Shown: positions 8,728 through 19,354 of the stretch, in pieces
Numbering within the stretch: position 1 is the stretch's first letter
Layout of the letters: every line of letters starts with the position of its first letter
Assembly (NCBI GenBank): GCA_040285825.1
Contig: JAUPSS010000010.1
Location: forward strand, 1,240,001-1,304,000
Length of the DNA stretch: 64,000 bases
Source of the DNA: Eukaryota sp. TZLM1-RC
Taxonomy: Eukaryota; Metamonada: BaSk clade
Direction: 5' to 3'
Notes under the pieces: model-generated
What the model was told of the DNA's origin: nothing
The model's input: only the letters and a program-made list of their open reading frames with translations
Databases searched by the model: none
Program-made: the position numbers and the translations under genes

Positions 8728-11355
8728 TCAATTAACCCCACGAACTTGTTCTAAAAAAAGTCTACCTGCCAACATTGAATTCTCTCTTCTCAATAGAAGT
8801 AACTCTGAAGTCAAACCATACAATACGTCTAAAACAAGTGATACCTTGTCTTCCTCCGACATTGCTTCCACTTGAGCTCTGTTTTTGAGTTTGAATTGTG
8901 ACCTCCAAGATTCTGATGACGTGTTAGTTGCCGATAGGAGGTCAGAAAGAGAAGGACGATTACTAACTAGAACGGACAGCAGATCTTCCACTTGATGAAG
9001 AGAATGATCGATGCAAGCGTTGACTGATTGTTCAGATGACATGTTGACATCAATCTTTTTTGATCGAATGAGTTCTAATTGAGATGATTTTAACGTGGTT
9101 TTCGACAATTTTGCCACAAATTTTGCCACAAATTCCAAATGCCGCATAATTAAATTCAATCGTTGCTGACTTTGCTGCCTCTCAATGCTATTTCTCGACC
9201 TAGGAGTAGTTGCATCCTGAAAACTCAAAGTCTGAACCATCAAGGGTGATGCTGTGTATCTCTTCTTTGGCATCGTGAGCGAAGGAGAAGCAGCTTCCGT
9301 GGGTGACATTGGGGAAAGAGGAAGAGGGTCATAATTGACTGTGTGAACTGAAGTAGTTGCCGATGGAGGGTCCTTGATTGCACAATCCCGTTCAGCAGTC
9401 ACAACAGCAAGCTCCTTCGTTAAGGAATCAACCTTGGATTGAAGGTGAATAACTTTTGAATCAAGGTGATTTGTTGAAGGTTCGGCATCAAAATCAAAAT
9501 CAATCATCAAAACTTTTTCAATCAAATCACGTGGAGTTTCAGACCCCCTAGAACAATCACTTTCCTTTCCAACCAATGATCGAAGCCTCACAATCTCCCA
9601 ACGCAACATATCAACATTGTCGCATTTGAATAAACCACCATCCAAGTTATGATCGTTTGGTTCAATATATCTACCTTTTCCTGCTTCAATTTGGGAGACA
9701 GACCAATGGAATATTTGGTGTTCTGGTGAGGATGAGACGGAGTTGGTTGGAATGTCATCATCGACAAATAATGACCTAATCACAGGTGATTTGATTGATT
9801 TTGATCTAGAATTACTCAAACTAATCAGCAAGTTGTACACCTCGCCGTCAGCCATCGTCAATGGTGATCTTCCTTTTACATCTCTAGCATTAACATCAGC
9901 ACCTTTACTTACCAACAACCTCACCACCTCCACAAACGACTGAGAGACAGCAGCATGGAGGGGAGAGAAAGAGGAGTAGTCGGAGAGGCTTGGATCTGCA
10001 TTGTGTGATAGGAGTAACTCGACAGATTCGAAACATCCTTTATTACAAGCAATTAATAGAGGTGTTTCCCCTTTTTTGTTTTGAAGATTGATTAATGATT
10101 GAGACAGGTTGTGACCCTTACCAATAATCAATTCAATCAGGGAACGTGACCTTCCCGCAGCTACATGGAGTAAAGAATCACCAAATGAATTAACAATGTC
10201 GAGGGAAGCTTTGTTCGATAATACAATACGAATTGTTTTCATAGAGCCAAAGGAAAATGCGTAAAACAAAGCTGTATTGCCAGAATTATCAGGAGAATTA
10301 ACTGGGCAATCAAATGAAAAACACAGATCCAGAACATCAATCAAATCACGTTGGCAGGCCAAATGAAGAATGGTTCTCCCTTCCGAATCAGTCAATGAAG
10401 AGGGAAATCCCGAGGAGAGGAGAGTTGAGAGGATGGCTGTGGAGGGATCCGGAGAAAGAGAAACTGTGGTGTGAAGAACAGTTCCTGTCCCACAGTCCCT
10501 ACCAATAACGGAAGGTGTCACGTCATCAACTCGTGATTGATTGAGGATCACTTTGATTGCTCTTATATCAGAATTGATTGATGCTAAATGGAGAGGCAGC
10601 AACCCCTCTTGAGGTGTGGTGAGCACGCTCAATCGTTGATCTTTAGAAAGTGAAGATAAGAGGGCTTCAATGGACTGGGCGTTACCGACACGTAAGCATG
10701 ACAACATTAAAGGAGTGTAACCACTGGCATTGATAAAAGGGAATTTGGACAAAGTTGAAGCTTTAGATGCAAGTAATCGGATAATGTCGGGACAAATGGA
10801 GGTTGAGCAGGCCAAGTGGAGGGGTGTGTCTCCAAAGTTGTCAATAGCAGAGACTGAACAAGAGTCTTGGGCTAGCAGAAGAGACACTATACCTGGATCA
10901 GAAGAAAGAGCAGCATAGTGGAGGGGTGTTCTGCCAAGGGAATCGTGGCGATTGGGTTCAGCACCTTTGGAAAGGAGAAGTTCTGTCGCTGAAAAGGAAG
11001 ATGAGGCAGCTAGATGAAGAGCAGTTTGTCCATCCAAAGAGCGTAGGTTTATTGTAGAAGGTGATGCAAAGGATATAATATAAGAGAGAAGATCAGCGTT
11101 TTGATGAAGAGCGACATAGTGGAGAGGTGTAAGACCATTCATATCGGTTTGATTGAGAGTTTTCACTGTTAATAAGGTAAGTGAGCAGTCAGAGACCAGT
11201 GGTGTTGACAGATGCACTACATCATTGTCAACTTTTGCTGCTATAAGATTCGTCAAGTTTGGACAGATAGTTTCTGCTACAACCAGGGGTGTAGTGTTTG
11301 CTTCAACTTCCAATACCTGAGTTGATTCAGGTCCATCTATTGTAACATTGATCAT
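8728..11355 (-). CDS. TGS domain - ankyrin repeats - coiled-coil protein
   Basis: 875 aa, single exon. Residues 1-65 look like a TGS domain: TPLVVAETI, then IAAKVDNDVVHLSTPL and a SLTLLTV end, closely following the threonyl-tRNA synthetase type. Residues about 72-500 hold about a dozen ankyrin repeats (NGLTPLHYVALHQNADLLSY, QTALHLAASSSFSATELLLS, GRTPLHYAALS and so on), indicating protein binding. A polar linker follows. A short coiled coil near 645-680 (SKVIHLQSKVDSLTKELAVVT) precedes a helical C-terminus. Known TGS domains occur in tRNA synthetases, RelA/SpoT and OBG/DRG GTPases. I know of no established TGS-ankyrin family. Function unknown; cytosolic scaffold is a reasonable inference. Confidence 0.85.
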   Translation of the reverse strand: MINVTIDGPESTQVLEVEANTTPLVVAETICPNLTNLIAAKVDNDVVHLSTPLVSDCSLTLLTVKTLNQTDMNGLTPLHYVALHQNADLLSYIISFASPSTINLRSLDGQTALHLAASSSFSATELLLSKGAEPNRHDSLGRTPLHYAALSSDPGIVSLLLAQDSCSVSAIDNFGDTPLHLACSTSICPDIIRLLASKASTLSKFPFINASGYTPLMLSCLRVGNAQSIEALLSSLSKDQRLSVLTTPQEGLLPLHLASINSDIRAIKVILNQSRVDDVTPSVIGRDCGTGTVLHTTVSLSPDPSTAILSTLLSSGFPSSLTDSEGRTILHLACQRDLIDVLDLCFSFDCPVNSPDNSGNTALFYAFSFGSMKTIRIVLSNKASLDIVNSFGDSLLHVAAGRSRSLIELIIGKGHNLSQSLINLQNKKGETPLLIACNKGCFESVELLLSHNADPSLSDYSSFSPLHAAVSQSFVEVVRLLVSKGADVNARDVKGRSPLTMADGEVYNLLISLSNSRSKSIKSPVIRSLFVDDDIPTNSVSSSPEHQIFHWSVSQIEAGKGRYIEPNDHNLDGGLFKCDNVDMLRWEIVRLRSLVGKESDCSRGSETPRDLIEKVLMIDFDFDAEPSTNHLDSKVIHLQSKVDSLTKELAVVTAERDCAIKDPPSATTSVHTVNYDPLPLSPMSPTEAASPSLTMPKKRYTASPLMVQTLSFQDATTPRSRNSIERQQSQQRLNLIMRHLEFVAKFVAKLSKTTLKSSQLELIRSKKIDVNMSSEQSVNACIDHSLHQVEDLLSVLVSNRPSLSDLLSATNTSSESWRSQFKLKNRAQVEAMSEEDKVSLVLDVLYGLTSELLLLRRENSMLAGRLFLEQVRGVN

Positions 11356-11734
11356 AAGGAGGGGAGAAAACTACTTGGAAATTCCAGGGAATTTTTGGGG
11401 CATACTGCGAATTTCACTTATCATTCATTCCCCTATGAAATTCACTCCTGTTTTCAACTTTCTCAATGTTTACTCACAGGCTGTAAGAGACATGTAGCAT
11501 TAATTGAGAAAGACAATCATGATTTTCATCAATGTGCTACCTCACTTAAATACACTCACTACTTTGACAGAGCAAAGCCTCGGACTTGATGTATCTAAGT
11601 AGATCTACCAAATGCTACTAAGGTATTTGTAGATCGCTCTCAAAAGTTTCTCAAAAAAATTAAAAAAAATAAAAAACCTCAAAATAAATATCAATTTTCC
11701 AAAGTTTTTGTTTCTGTATGCCCAGATTCCCCAT

Positions 11735-12000
11735 TCATCTCCTCAACAGAGCTTCTGGGCAAATGTAACTTTCCGGCCACAATTCCGATTTCTTCTTAAT
11801 TTGAATATTTTTTGCAGCGGAAATATCTCTGTCATATACCATTAACCACTCAGTACAGATACGTATCTGCCATGAGCCTGCTTGAATATTCTCGGCCATG
11901 CAACAACTTCACAGTTTGCTTGTATAAAATTCACTGGTTGACATATGCTTCACGTCCTTTTGATGACAAAACGAATTTCTGAAAGCCCTTGCTGATCCAT
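11735..12000 (-). pseudogene. Fanzor relic F6 (C-terminal RuvC fragment)
   Basis: A reverse-strand frame contains SEFYTSKL (the RuvC-II Glu/TSK segment), a following CC, and VYDRDISAAKNI, which is the RuvC-III motif of Fanzor/TnpB nucleases. It ends at a stop near 11735 after a CPEALLRR tail comparable to RPEAFQR in relic F1. A stop codon lies between the TSK segment and the CC pair, so it is dead. Upstream (12000-12300) an open frame on the same strand has no clear match. It lies 380 bp upstream of the ankyrin gene in the same orientation. Confidence 0.72.
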
Positions 12001-12599
12001 GTCAATTGACTTTTCGGCAATGAGAAGAAAAATTGGCAGAATCCACAGCAATATAGAGTTACTCAGGATGTCTAGCCGGCCTTTGAAATTTGTTGAGACT
12101 CTCTCTGACCCGTCTCTCTTTTCGTCTGCGGTGTTTGGTGTTTGGTGTTTGTTTTTTGAGTCATTATTTCTATTTTCAAAGGTCAAAAGAAGTTCATTAC
12201 CATTAGTTTTCAGCAAAAAATTTGTAAATCTATTTTTCAAATTTTTTCTGTTGATATTAAATTTTTGGTAAGGACATTGCTTAATATTCGTTTCAGACAT
12301 GTATTTTTGATAAACTCTGTTTTGGAAGATGATTTTTCAATAAATGGAAATTTTTTCACTCATAAACTAGGTTCTTATTTTCCTCACTTACCTTCCTTTC
12401 CAAGTTTTAGGACTCCCCGGGTGCTTTTTTCACCGTTTTTTCTACTCATCTTGGATAACTATTGTTTATTAATAGTGTGATGATTAACTCCACACCTTCT
12501 ACTTGTACAGAACTTTTCATACTACAACTTGATAAGAAAATGGCATTTCTCTAATCCACAGTACATTCCACAGCTTGCCGTGGTTGTTGAAGTCACAGC
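12001..12599. other. Unassigned sequence with weak open frames
   Basis: A 116-codon reverse-strand frame (12300-11950) is Asn/Lys-rich with one hydrophobic stretch (ILLWILPIFLLIA). It overlaps F6 and could be either its decayed upstream part or chance. Nothing else recognisable. Confidence 0.3.
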
Positions 12600-12783
12600 G
12601 AAGGTCGTTTTACGTTATTGATTACAGTGGCAAGCAGCTTTCTTTCACAAACATGTTGGACTTAACCAGTCCTTGTTGAGACCTTGGCATGATACCTCAT
12701 CCGACTATAAAACGCTTCTTCGAGGATCATATAAAAGTGTAACGCACACTTTATGATGTGTCTTTCCGATCTGGCTGGACATT

Positions 12784-12804
12784 TATATATATATATATAT
12801 ATAT
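12784..12804. repeat. (TA)n microsatellite
   Basis: Uninterrupted TA dinucleotide run inside the decayed 5' part of Fanzor relic F1. Confidence 0.9.
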
Positions 12805-12929
12805 TGTTGCGGTTTAACAATCCAAAACCAGCTGGAGCAAGCCTTTCCACATATATTTAGACGACATAGACTCACTCCCATCGCTAGTTTGAAGCCTGCT
12901 TTTGTCCCCTGTTTCACATGGGTTCTCAA

Positions 12930-13561
12930 CAGTGTTCGGACACCACCACGTGGTTCAATTTTACCACCATGTGGACCACGTCGTGCCACCATGGTGATTT
13001 TCTTGGTGGTCAATTTCATTTCATTATTCCTTTTTCCTTTCTTTGTTCCAAATACCATGGCCTGGTAGCAAACATCCTGTATTTGAATACATTTCCCCTA
13101 ATAATGCTTATGATGAAGTAGAATATGCGAGAGGACGCCTACATGCCATATGTGACTTTTATTCATATGGATGAATGCTGAAATAGTGAAAATGATGGAA
13201 GAGATGGAGGAAATTGCAGAGGCAGAAGTTGCAGAGGCAGTCAACGAGCAGGACCAAGAAGTAGATTATCCACGGAAGTCCTATACGATCCTTGTTATTT
13301 CAGAAATCTTTATGTTTCGGAGGACATTGAGGGGGAATGATATGATCTGAAATGCGTTGTTCTTTGTGGTTGAGTTGTGGGATTGGTATTAGTTTCTAGA
13401 AATAAACATGTTTTATTCATAATGATTTGACAATGTCAGGAGGTAGCAGCATTTTATAGGGTAAAAAATACACCACCATGTGGTCCAATTTTACCACCAT
13501 GTGGACCACGCGGTGGCGCATGGTGGATGGTGCCACCACGTGGTCAAAATTCCGAACACTG
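12930..13561. mobile_element. 632-bp hAT-type MITE with perfect 8-bp TSD
   Basis: Ends are an 11-bp perfect terminal inverted repeat CAGTGTTCGGA / TCCGAACACTG. Flanks are a perfect 8-bp duplication GTTCTCAA (12922-12929 and 13562-13569). An 8-bp TSD with CAGTGTT-like ends is typical of hAT DNA transposons. Both subterminal regions carry several CCACCAYGTGG and ACCACGTGGT palindromes, likely transposase-binding sites. The middle (13185-13330) has short Glu-rich open sequence but no transposase domain, so the element is non-autonomous. Confidence 0.88.
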
Positions 13562-14828
13562 GTTCTCAACCATTTTATCTCCAAAAACACATCACAAACA
13601 ATTTTGAAAAACTCTTATTTATTGTTTAAAACAAAAGCTAATGACTACACCATGTCTTCTAATGGTGATAGTGTCCGTATAACTTTCAAACCGCACCCCA
13701 AAGCAACACGAGTGAGATTGTCCGGAGAAGCCTTGGCTAATAAGAGATCCAGAGGGGAACTTGATTACTATGGAGCCACTCAGAATAGAAAACATACCTT
13801 GCAAGCCAAGGTTGAACGGCCAATACCTCGCCAGAAACCAAAAGCTACTGAGTGACAGGCACCTGATGACCAAACGGAAATGGTGTTCTGGGACATCGAC
13901 CCCAACCACTCAAATCTATGTGGTTCCAGCATTGGAACACGTTCAGGGCCGACCGTATCCAATATCTTCTTGGCACCAAAGCAACGAAAAATCAATCACT
14001 CCGCTTCACTGACCCACTCATCAATAGATGTTTATGACGTGCAGAAATTGAACCATTATCTGCTTGAAATACCAACTATCGGTGACTATAGAGATTATGA
14101 AGGTAATAACGAAAGACGATCATTGCTAAAGCAGCAATTATATCTGAGTGCTCGAAAAGCATTGAGGAGAAACACATTTGACTTCTTTATAAGAAAACAA
14201 AAAAGATTCAGCTCAATTTTCAACAAAGTGAAAAAATTTGCAAACGGTCGAGAAGTAAAGGTGTGGTTTGGCAATGGAGGTGGTGGTACATCACGTCAAA
14301 AAGTGAAAACACCACGTAAGGCGTTTCTCAAGTTGTTACAATGTTCATTTGCTAATGTGAAGATCGGAGATGAATATATGACATCTGCAAAGGCGAACTG
14401 CTGCAAGATGCTACACCAAAAAATCCATCGAGAAGTTGATGGTGAAGTTAAGGTTCACAACGCCTATTTCAGTTGTCCAGAATGTAATCAAGTATGGTCT
14501 AGAGACATTTCTGCATCACTAAATCAGCTAGAAATTGCAATTAGTGAGCACTACTATGGAACAAGACCAGAAGCGTTCCAGAGACCACAAAGAAACTAGC
14601 TTCAAAGCTACGTATTGTTCTAGAGGAGAAATGGGCTCACTGAGATTGGTGGCCAATTATTCGAGGATTCTAGAACTTCTGTGGACGCTCTCACCAAGGA
14701 TGAAAGTTCTTGGAATAAGTTTGAATGATGCTTGAAGAAAGTATGCATTTCAAATGAAATCCACAGATAGTATTTTCAGACCACCACTCTAGATTCATTA
14801 TCCATCTTTTCTTGTATTGAATTGTAAC

Positions 14829-15023
14829 ATGGACATTACTGTCGTTCACCTGATCATTGGTGCATGGTTTCTATGGATTTTCTACACCCTGTTCTGGTAT
14901 TACTTTGTTCGACCACGACAACTGGCCTCCCTCAAGTCTGCAGCAGAGGAAGTTGATTCTGACGTTGAGTTTGAACAGTGTGACTACTCAAAATCCTCTC
15001 TCAACCATGAGCCTTCTCATTAG
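14829..15023 (+). CDS. Small single-pass membrane protein
   Basis: 64 aa from ATG 14829. Residues about 4-28 form one hydrophobic transmembrane segment rich in Trp/Phe/Tyr (LIIGAWFLWIFYTLFWYYF). It is followed by a basic RPRQ and an acidic, Ser-rich tail with a Cys (FEQCDYSKSS). Topology is probably N-out or signal-anchor with a cytosolic tail. No family recognised. Its length is marginal and it stands between a Fanzor relic and a WD40 gene, so it may be a real small gene or the last exon of one. Confidence 0.5.
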   Translation: MDITVVHLIIGAWFLWIFYTLFWYYFVRPRQLASLKSAAEEVDSDVEFEQCDYSKSSLNHEPSH

Positions 15024-15215
15024 ATTGTACCTTCCAAAGCAAGTTCATTCAGATTCTATTTTACAAACACATTTTCTTTTTGAATTCATTAGCTTTTACT
15101 CAACGTTATTCATGTAGGAATATTATTTAAATCAAAATTTTAAATCAAAAAAATCAATTATTTTTTAAAAAATATCAAAAAAGGCTAGGAAAGACTATTA
15201 AATTCACAAACAAAA

Positions 15216-16145
15216 CTAAATATTTACACTTACAGTTCTCGATTGCTTAAACTTCCCTTCCTGAAAAGCACCAAACGAAAGGCCTCGATCCTCGGAACAA
15301 AAATAGAAACCTCTAGAAAATTGATTGAAACACATTGACCTTATTGTTTCAATAAATGGTTTCAGTACAATAGAATTATTTACATTTGATAACGGAGAAA
15401 CTTTCAAATCACCCTGATGGGATCCACCAAAGACAATAATTTCATTATTAATTGAGTAAATATCAAGTAGATAATCAACACCAAGAACTTCTCTGGGATT
15501 CTTGCTACTGACAACAGGTTCTACAGGAGTGGATGAAGAAACATCCCAGACAGAAAAAGTTTCAGTCAAGGTTGTGGTCCAGATAAAAGAATCAACAACC
15601 CCAAGTTTACACACCGCAGATTCTGCATCTAATACATTAACAATACAATCATCTTCAGATAGTTCCGGGTTAAATAAGTTGACTAGACCGTCTACTGATC
15701 CAGACAGAATGAGATCATTGCAAGGTAAATGATAGAGAGAAGTGACGGTGTCAGTGTGGAGAAAAGGAAAGTCCCTAACAGGACGAGTGGGGTTGTGGAG
15801 AGATGAAAGGAGTATGGTGCCAGTGGAAGTACCAACAGAGAGGCACGGTTGAGAGGGATGGAAGGCAATGCTGCAAAGTGAAGCTCCTGGGGAGGTTTTT
15901 AGCTTTGATATGGGGTCTGGAGAAGATCTTAAATCAAACAGTTGAATAAAGGAGGAATCTTCTGAGATTGTAGCCAATAAATTGGGAGAAGATGGAGAAA
16001 AAGCAGAACCAGAAACAGAACCCTCAGGAAAACCAGGAAGTTCTATAAGAGGTCGAAGAGACAAATCAGTAACAATGACAGAATTAGCAGAGGAAACAGC
16101 TGCTACATATTCAGGTGAGGATTGAATATGTATTAGTCCAGCCAT
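15216..16145 (-). CDS. WD40 protein, WDR89-like
   Basis: 309 aa, single exon. WD40-like repeats run throughout: VSGSAFSPSSPNLLATISEDSSFIQLFDLR, SIAFHPSQPCLSVGTSTGTILL, VTSLYHLPCNDLILSGSVDGLVNLFN, and a FIWTTTLTETFSVWDV repeat. The last is the characteristic LTHTETFSLWD region of WDR89. The C-terminal GFYFCSEDRGLSFG also fits that family. WDR89 is a poorly characterised six- to seven-bladed propeller. Assignment is from motif resemblance; any other small WD40 protein is possible. Confidence 0.75.
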   Translation of the reverse strand: MAGLIHIQSSPEYVAAVSSANSVIVTDLSLRPLIELPGFPEGSVSGSAFSPSSPNLLATISEDSSFIQLFDLRSSPDPISKLKTSPGASLCSIAFHPSQPCLSVGTSTGTILLSSLHNPTRPVRDFPFLHTDTVTSLYHLPCNDLILSGSVDGLVNLFNPELSEDDCIVNVLDAESAVCKLGVVDSFIWTTTLTETFSVWDVSSSTPVEPVVSSKNPREVLGVDYLLDIYSINNEIIVFGGSHQGDLKVSPLSNVNNSIVLKPFIETIRSMCFNQFSRGFYFCSEDRGLSFGAFQEGKFKQSRTVSVNI

Positions 16146-16788
16146 TCTTATAGATGTTGTCTAAAACAATGGAACAGGTGACTGTTTGCACCAATTTGGG
16201 TTTACAATGTTATTTACCCTAATTTTCGTTTCACACATGGACAAATCAATGTTATTTAAACAGTTTTAAACATCCTTCAAAACACCCACAGTGTATCGTC
16301 TTGGTAATGATCTTCCCAAAACGCTTTCATTCCAAGATTCTCTAATTCAACAGCCCACTTGCTTCATCCTGAATATGAAATTTGAAATTTCGCTCAAAGC
16401 TATCCAATTCGCATCATTGACCGAATTCTGCTTCACTACTAACATTGCATATCTTCTATTTAAATTTCACTATGGCAATCTAGTTCAGCACACAGTGAAC
16501 CCCATTACCAATAACCACCAGCTGACGTGGGCTTGGTATTGTGTTGGACCGTTATGACAAACAGAGGGAATAGACATTAAAAGAGAGTAAAAATTTGTTT
16601 TACTAACACTACTACAATAATTACATGTTTATTTACACGTGTTAAGGTCGCTTAACACGGCGTTGTTTTTTACTCACTATGCAAGAAATAATTATTGATT
16701 ACCCTTCGAAGAATTGGACCCTGACGTGCCTTAAACTATAAACAACTATAAACAGTTTACAAACAAAAAATATAAACAATAGGAAGCA
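16146..16788. other. Intergenic, no gene seen
   Basis: 640 bp between two reverse-strand genes. Open frames here are short and lack any recognisable domain. This stretch probably holds the promoter of the WDR89-like gene and the 3' flank of the next gene. Confidence 0.45.
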
Positions 16789-17518
16789 TTACATTAAACC
16801 AGCTAGCTTCGTACCAAAAGGAGATCTTTCAGGAAGAGTTTCATCATCCTTATATGTCTTACAGACTGTGTTGGGATAGAACTTCTTGTACTTGTGGGAC
16901 ACCTTCTTATGGTTTATAAAGAACATGTCATCAACGTCATCCATTTCAGTGAGTGCATGAACAAACTTGTCCTTAACGCACCATTTGGCTTCAGCATACA
17001 TTTGCTGACCAGAAACTTCAACGACTTTCTTACCATGATAATTCGTACACTCAATGTCACCTACCTTCATAGTTTCAACTTTTTCAGCATCATCGGGAGG
17101 AAGCATAACTTGAATCATCATTTGCATGATAACAAGTCCTAGCTCGCCCTTAGCACGGAGACATTCGGTTCCCATAGTATCGTCATGTTCATAAAGCACA
17201 CCTCCTGTCACCCAGGAACGCGTAACAATTCCTTCTGCAGAGGTTTCTTCTAGATACATTTTCACGTTTTTGGTATCAAAGGCGATGGTATTCGTGTCTT
17301 TGTCACCCTTGTTGAAGTGATTGGCTGCAAACTGCGGATAGAGCCCACGTCTAAGAACAAAGCATAAAACAACAATGACGGCAACAACGATAACACTACC
17401 TCCAGCGGCAGCGATAAGCACCCAATTTTTTTTCCTACGATGGGCAATTATGAGAGACAAACTTTGGATAGTGAGGAAGGTCCGTGGGGTTAGACAAGGG
17501 TAGATAGTTCTCAGCCAT
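16789..17518 (-). CDS. Type II single-pass membrane protein, two exons
   Basis: Exon 1 (17518-17463) encodes MAENYLPLSNPTDLPHYP. A 28-nt intron with GTTTGT donor follows. Exon 2 (17434-16789) begins KKNWVLIAAAGG, and the total is 233 aa. A basic stretch (KKN) precedes one transmembrane helix at about residues 22-46 (VLIAAAGGSVIVVAVIVVLCFVL), so the N-terminus should be cytosolic and the 185-residue C-terminal region luminal or extracellular. That region has several Cys (CLRAKGE, IECTNYHG, AKWCVKDK, NTVCKTY) suited to disulphides. No family recognised. Without the intron the only start would be a non-ATG codon. Confidence 0.75.
17435..17462 (-). other. 28-nt intron in the type II membrane protein gene
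   Basis: On the reverse strand it starts GTTTGTCTC and ends CATCGTAG, and holds an in-frame TAG when read from the ATG at 17518. Splicing creates a Lys codon across the junction and links an ATG to the long frame. Confidence 0.75.
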
Positions 17519-19130
17519 GGTTTGTTGAATGATCGAGATTGAGGGGGTCGGAATTATCGATAATAATCATTTCTGATAAATGACATCATGTGTCCCTCAA
17601 ATTTCTTTAATAGCAGTGTTCGGCCGTGCGTGAGATTTTAAAATGCCCCCAGAGTGCATGCACTCCGTGCAGCGCACCCACACTCTGTCACGCACTCTGA
17701 CCTTGATGAGCATGGCATATTTTTAACCTTATGTTTAATAAATAATTATCTGCGAAACTAGTTTAAGGGAAAACTTTTCCGTTTCTGAAACATCATGTCC
17801 ACTAACACTGTTTCTGTGGATGATTTTTTAACTACTCTTCGAGAACCTGCCAAAAATGCTGAGGGCAACCATTTACATGGCCTATTTAGTGAATAGTGAT
17901 CATGAAGGAGAGTTATTATAAAGATGTTGATGTGTTATGAAAAGGACAACATTATACTATTGCATTTAAAACGATCTTGATTATAGGTACGTTATTCTTA
18001 ATCTCTTCTTAAGTATCACGCTGTTCTTGAAGTGAAATTTTTCAACCACTTGTGCCTTTCGTGAATAGAGGGTTAATAGCCTACATTCCTGCTGAAAGTG
18101 CGAGAGAAGGAACTTTCCAAAATTTGTTCATATATTTCGTTCTGTGAATGGAAATGGTTTGGAGCCAGCAAGCTGGAAGCAATAAAGAATAGATGTTAAA
18201 TAGATGTTGAGCACATTACTGATTCAATCAACAACACATTTTTAACAACAACAGAACTGATAGAACTCCTCTCTTTTGGAGTCCTCCCAAATATTATTTT
18301 CTGGTCTAGAATGAACTTATTGTTTAGTTGCAGCTGTAGCAAAATTTTTACTGGGTGCTATGCAAAAATTGACCACACATTTACATTGACTCATCCGTTC
18401 TTCAAATGTGCATTTCTAGGGAAATTAAGAGTTGATGAGGGTTGTCGAAAGATGTTGAAATTTCTGTAATGAACAATTGATTGCATATGGCTGAATGTCT
18501 TGATCATGTCAGTATTTATGGCAAATGTAAACAGAAAAGTAACAAGTAAATATGATCGATGAAACAGTCATTAACTATGAGCAAATTTATGGATTTAGAA
18601 GAAACTGAAGGTTGTTCAATTTTTGTTTAGATCGATTCGGATCATCTACAATAATCGTAATGCAATAAGTGAAAGTTTACGAAAGAATAAAATTTGGTAA
18701 TTAACAAGAATGAGGATAGAGTGAATATTGAATTAAAACATTGAATTTACGCTCAATTGCACTGTTTCAACGAAGGTTTGGAGTTTTCTGTGGATAAATT
18801 CAAGTCGATATTTTGAAGACCTCTTGATTCACTTTCTTCTTCTTGTAAATTTCCTGAATTTTTTGTAATTGTTAGTCTTGAATAGTATTTATAGTTTAAT
18901 TGTATAGTTTATTAGTATTTTGCCTATTAGTATAAGAAGAGAGAATACAATTCCTCTTCGTAATAAATTTCATTACTTTTACATTGTATGTCGCAATCTA
19001 ACGAGCAAAGACCATCATAATTGACTATTTCCTTTTAAGAGAAACAGGTTTTAAGGATGATGAGCTTTAGTTGTGTATTTGATTGTTCTATTTCTATTCG
19101 TCGGTTAATAAAAATAATAATATATTTTTT
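17519..19130. other. Long intergenic region with one repeat-rich patch
   Basis: At 17605-17700 there is a GC-richer patch beginning CAGTGTTCGG, the same ten bases as the termini of the MITE at 12930. It has internal inverted repeats (GAGTGCATGCACTC and GTGCGTGAG against CACGCACTC). It may be one end of a related hAT element; no matching second end was found. A 33-codon frame starting MSTNTVSVDDFL lies at 17795. The rest to 19.1 kb is AT-rich with stops in all frames. Confidence 0.4.
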
Positions 19131-19354
19131 AGGGAAAATCTTCACAAAAATTCAGTCCCTTCACAGCGCAATTTGTCAAGAGGTAAATAAAAGATAAGGA
19201 AGAAAAAGGAAACTGGAAAAAAACAAAAAATTTCAACGGAGTAACAACGACCAGAACAGCTAGAGGGTAAATTGAGTTGATGTTGATGACCACTAATAGA
19301 AATACAGTCGATAGGCATGTGGAAATTAGCAATCAATTTAAATTAGTAATCAAC

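Larger units (their letters stand above)
12600..14599 (+). pseudogene. Fanzor relic F1, nearly full length, split by a hAT-type MITE
   Basis: Fanzor-type RuvC nuclease. The 3' part (13652-14599) shows FWDIDPNHSNLCG (RuvC-I Asp), a Lys/Arg-rich helical middle, GNGGGGTSRQK, IGDEYMTSAK (RuvC-II Glu), CPECNQVWSRDISASLN (zinc finger plus RuvC-III Asp) and a RPEAFQRP tail. One in-frame TGA at 13853 breaks it. The frame upstream of 13652 continues across the MITE (12930-13561): removing the element and one target duplication joins ...PCFTWVLNHFISKN in frame. The part before the MITE (from about 12834, weakly from 12600) matches relic F7. Fanzors are RNA-guided DNA nucleases related to bacterial TnpB and travel in transposons. 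The next gene (14829) is downstream in the same direction. Confidence 0.8.

Noticed and set aside
12784-12804. TA-run as a transposon target or regulatory signal
   Set aside because: Plain microsatellite in decayed sequence; no TSD or element ends on it.
12934-13550. Clustered CCACCATGTGG repeats as a CRISPR-like array
   Set aside because: Repeats are palindromic, irregularly spaced and confined to the subterminal parts of a DNA transposon with clear TIRs and TSD; the genome is eukaryotic.
13853-13855. Stop-codon reassignment (TGA read as an amino acid) because the Fanzor frame continues through TGA
   Set aside because: Host genes end at TAA, TAG and TGA at family-typical lengths, and sister Fanzor copies have different stops; these are decay mutations.
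17795-17896. Short frame MSTNTVSVDDFL as exon 1 of a COP9 subunit 7-like gene
   Set aside because: Slight resemblance only; downstream frames are full of stops and no exon chain could be built.
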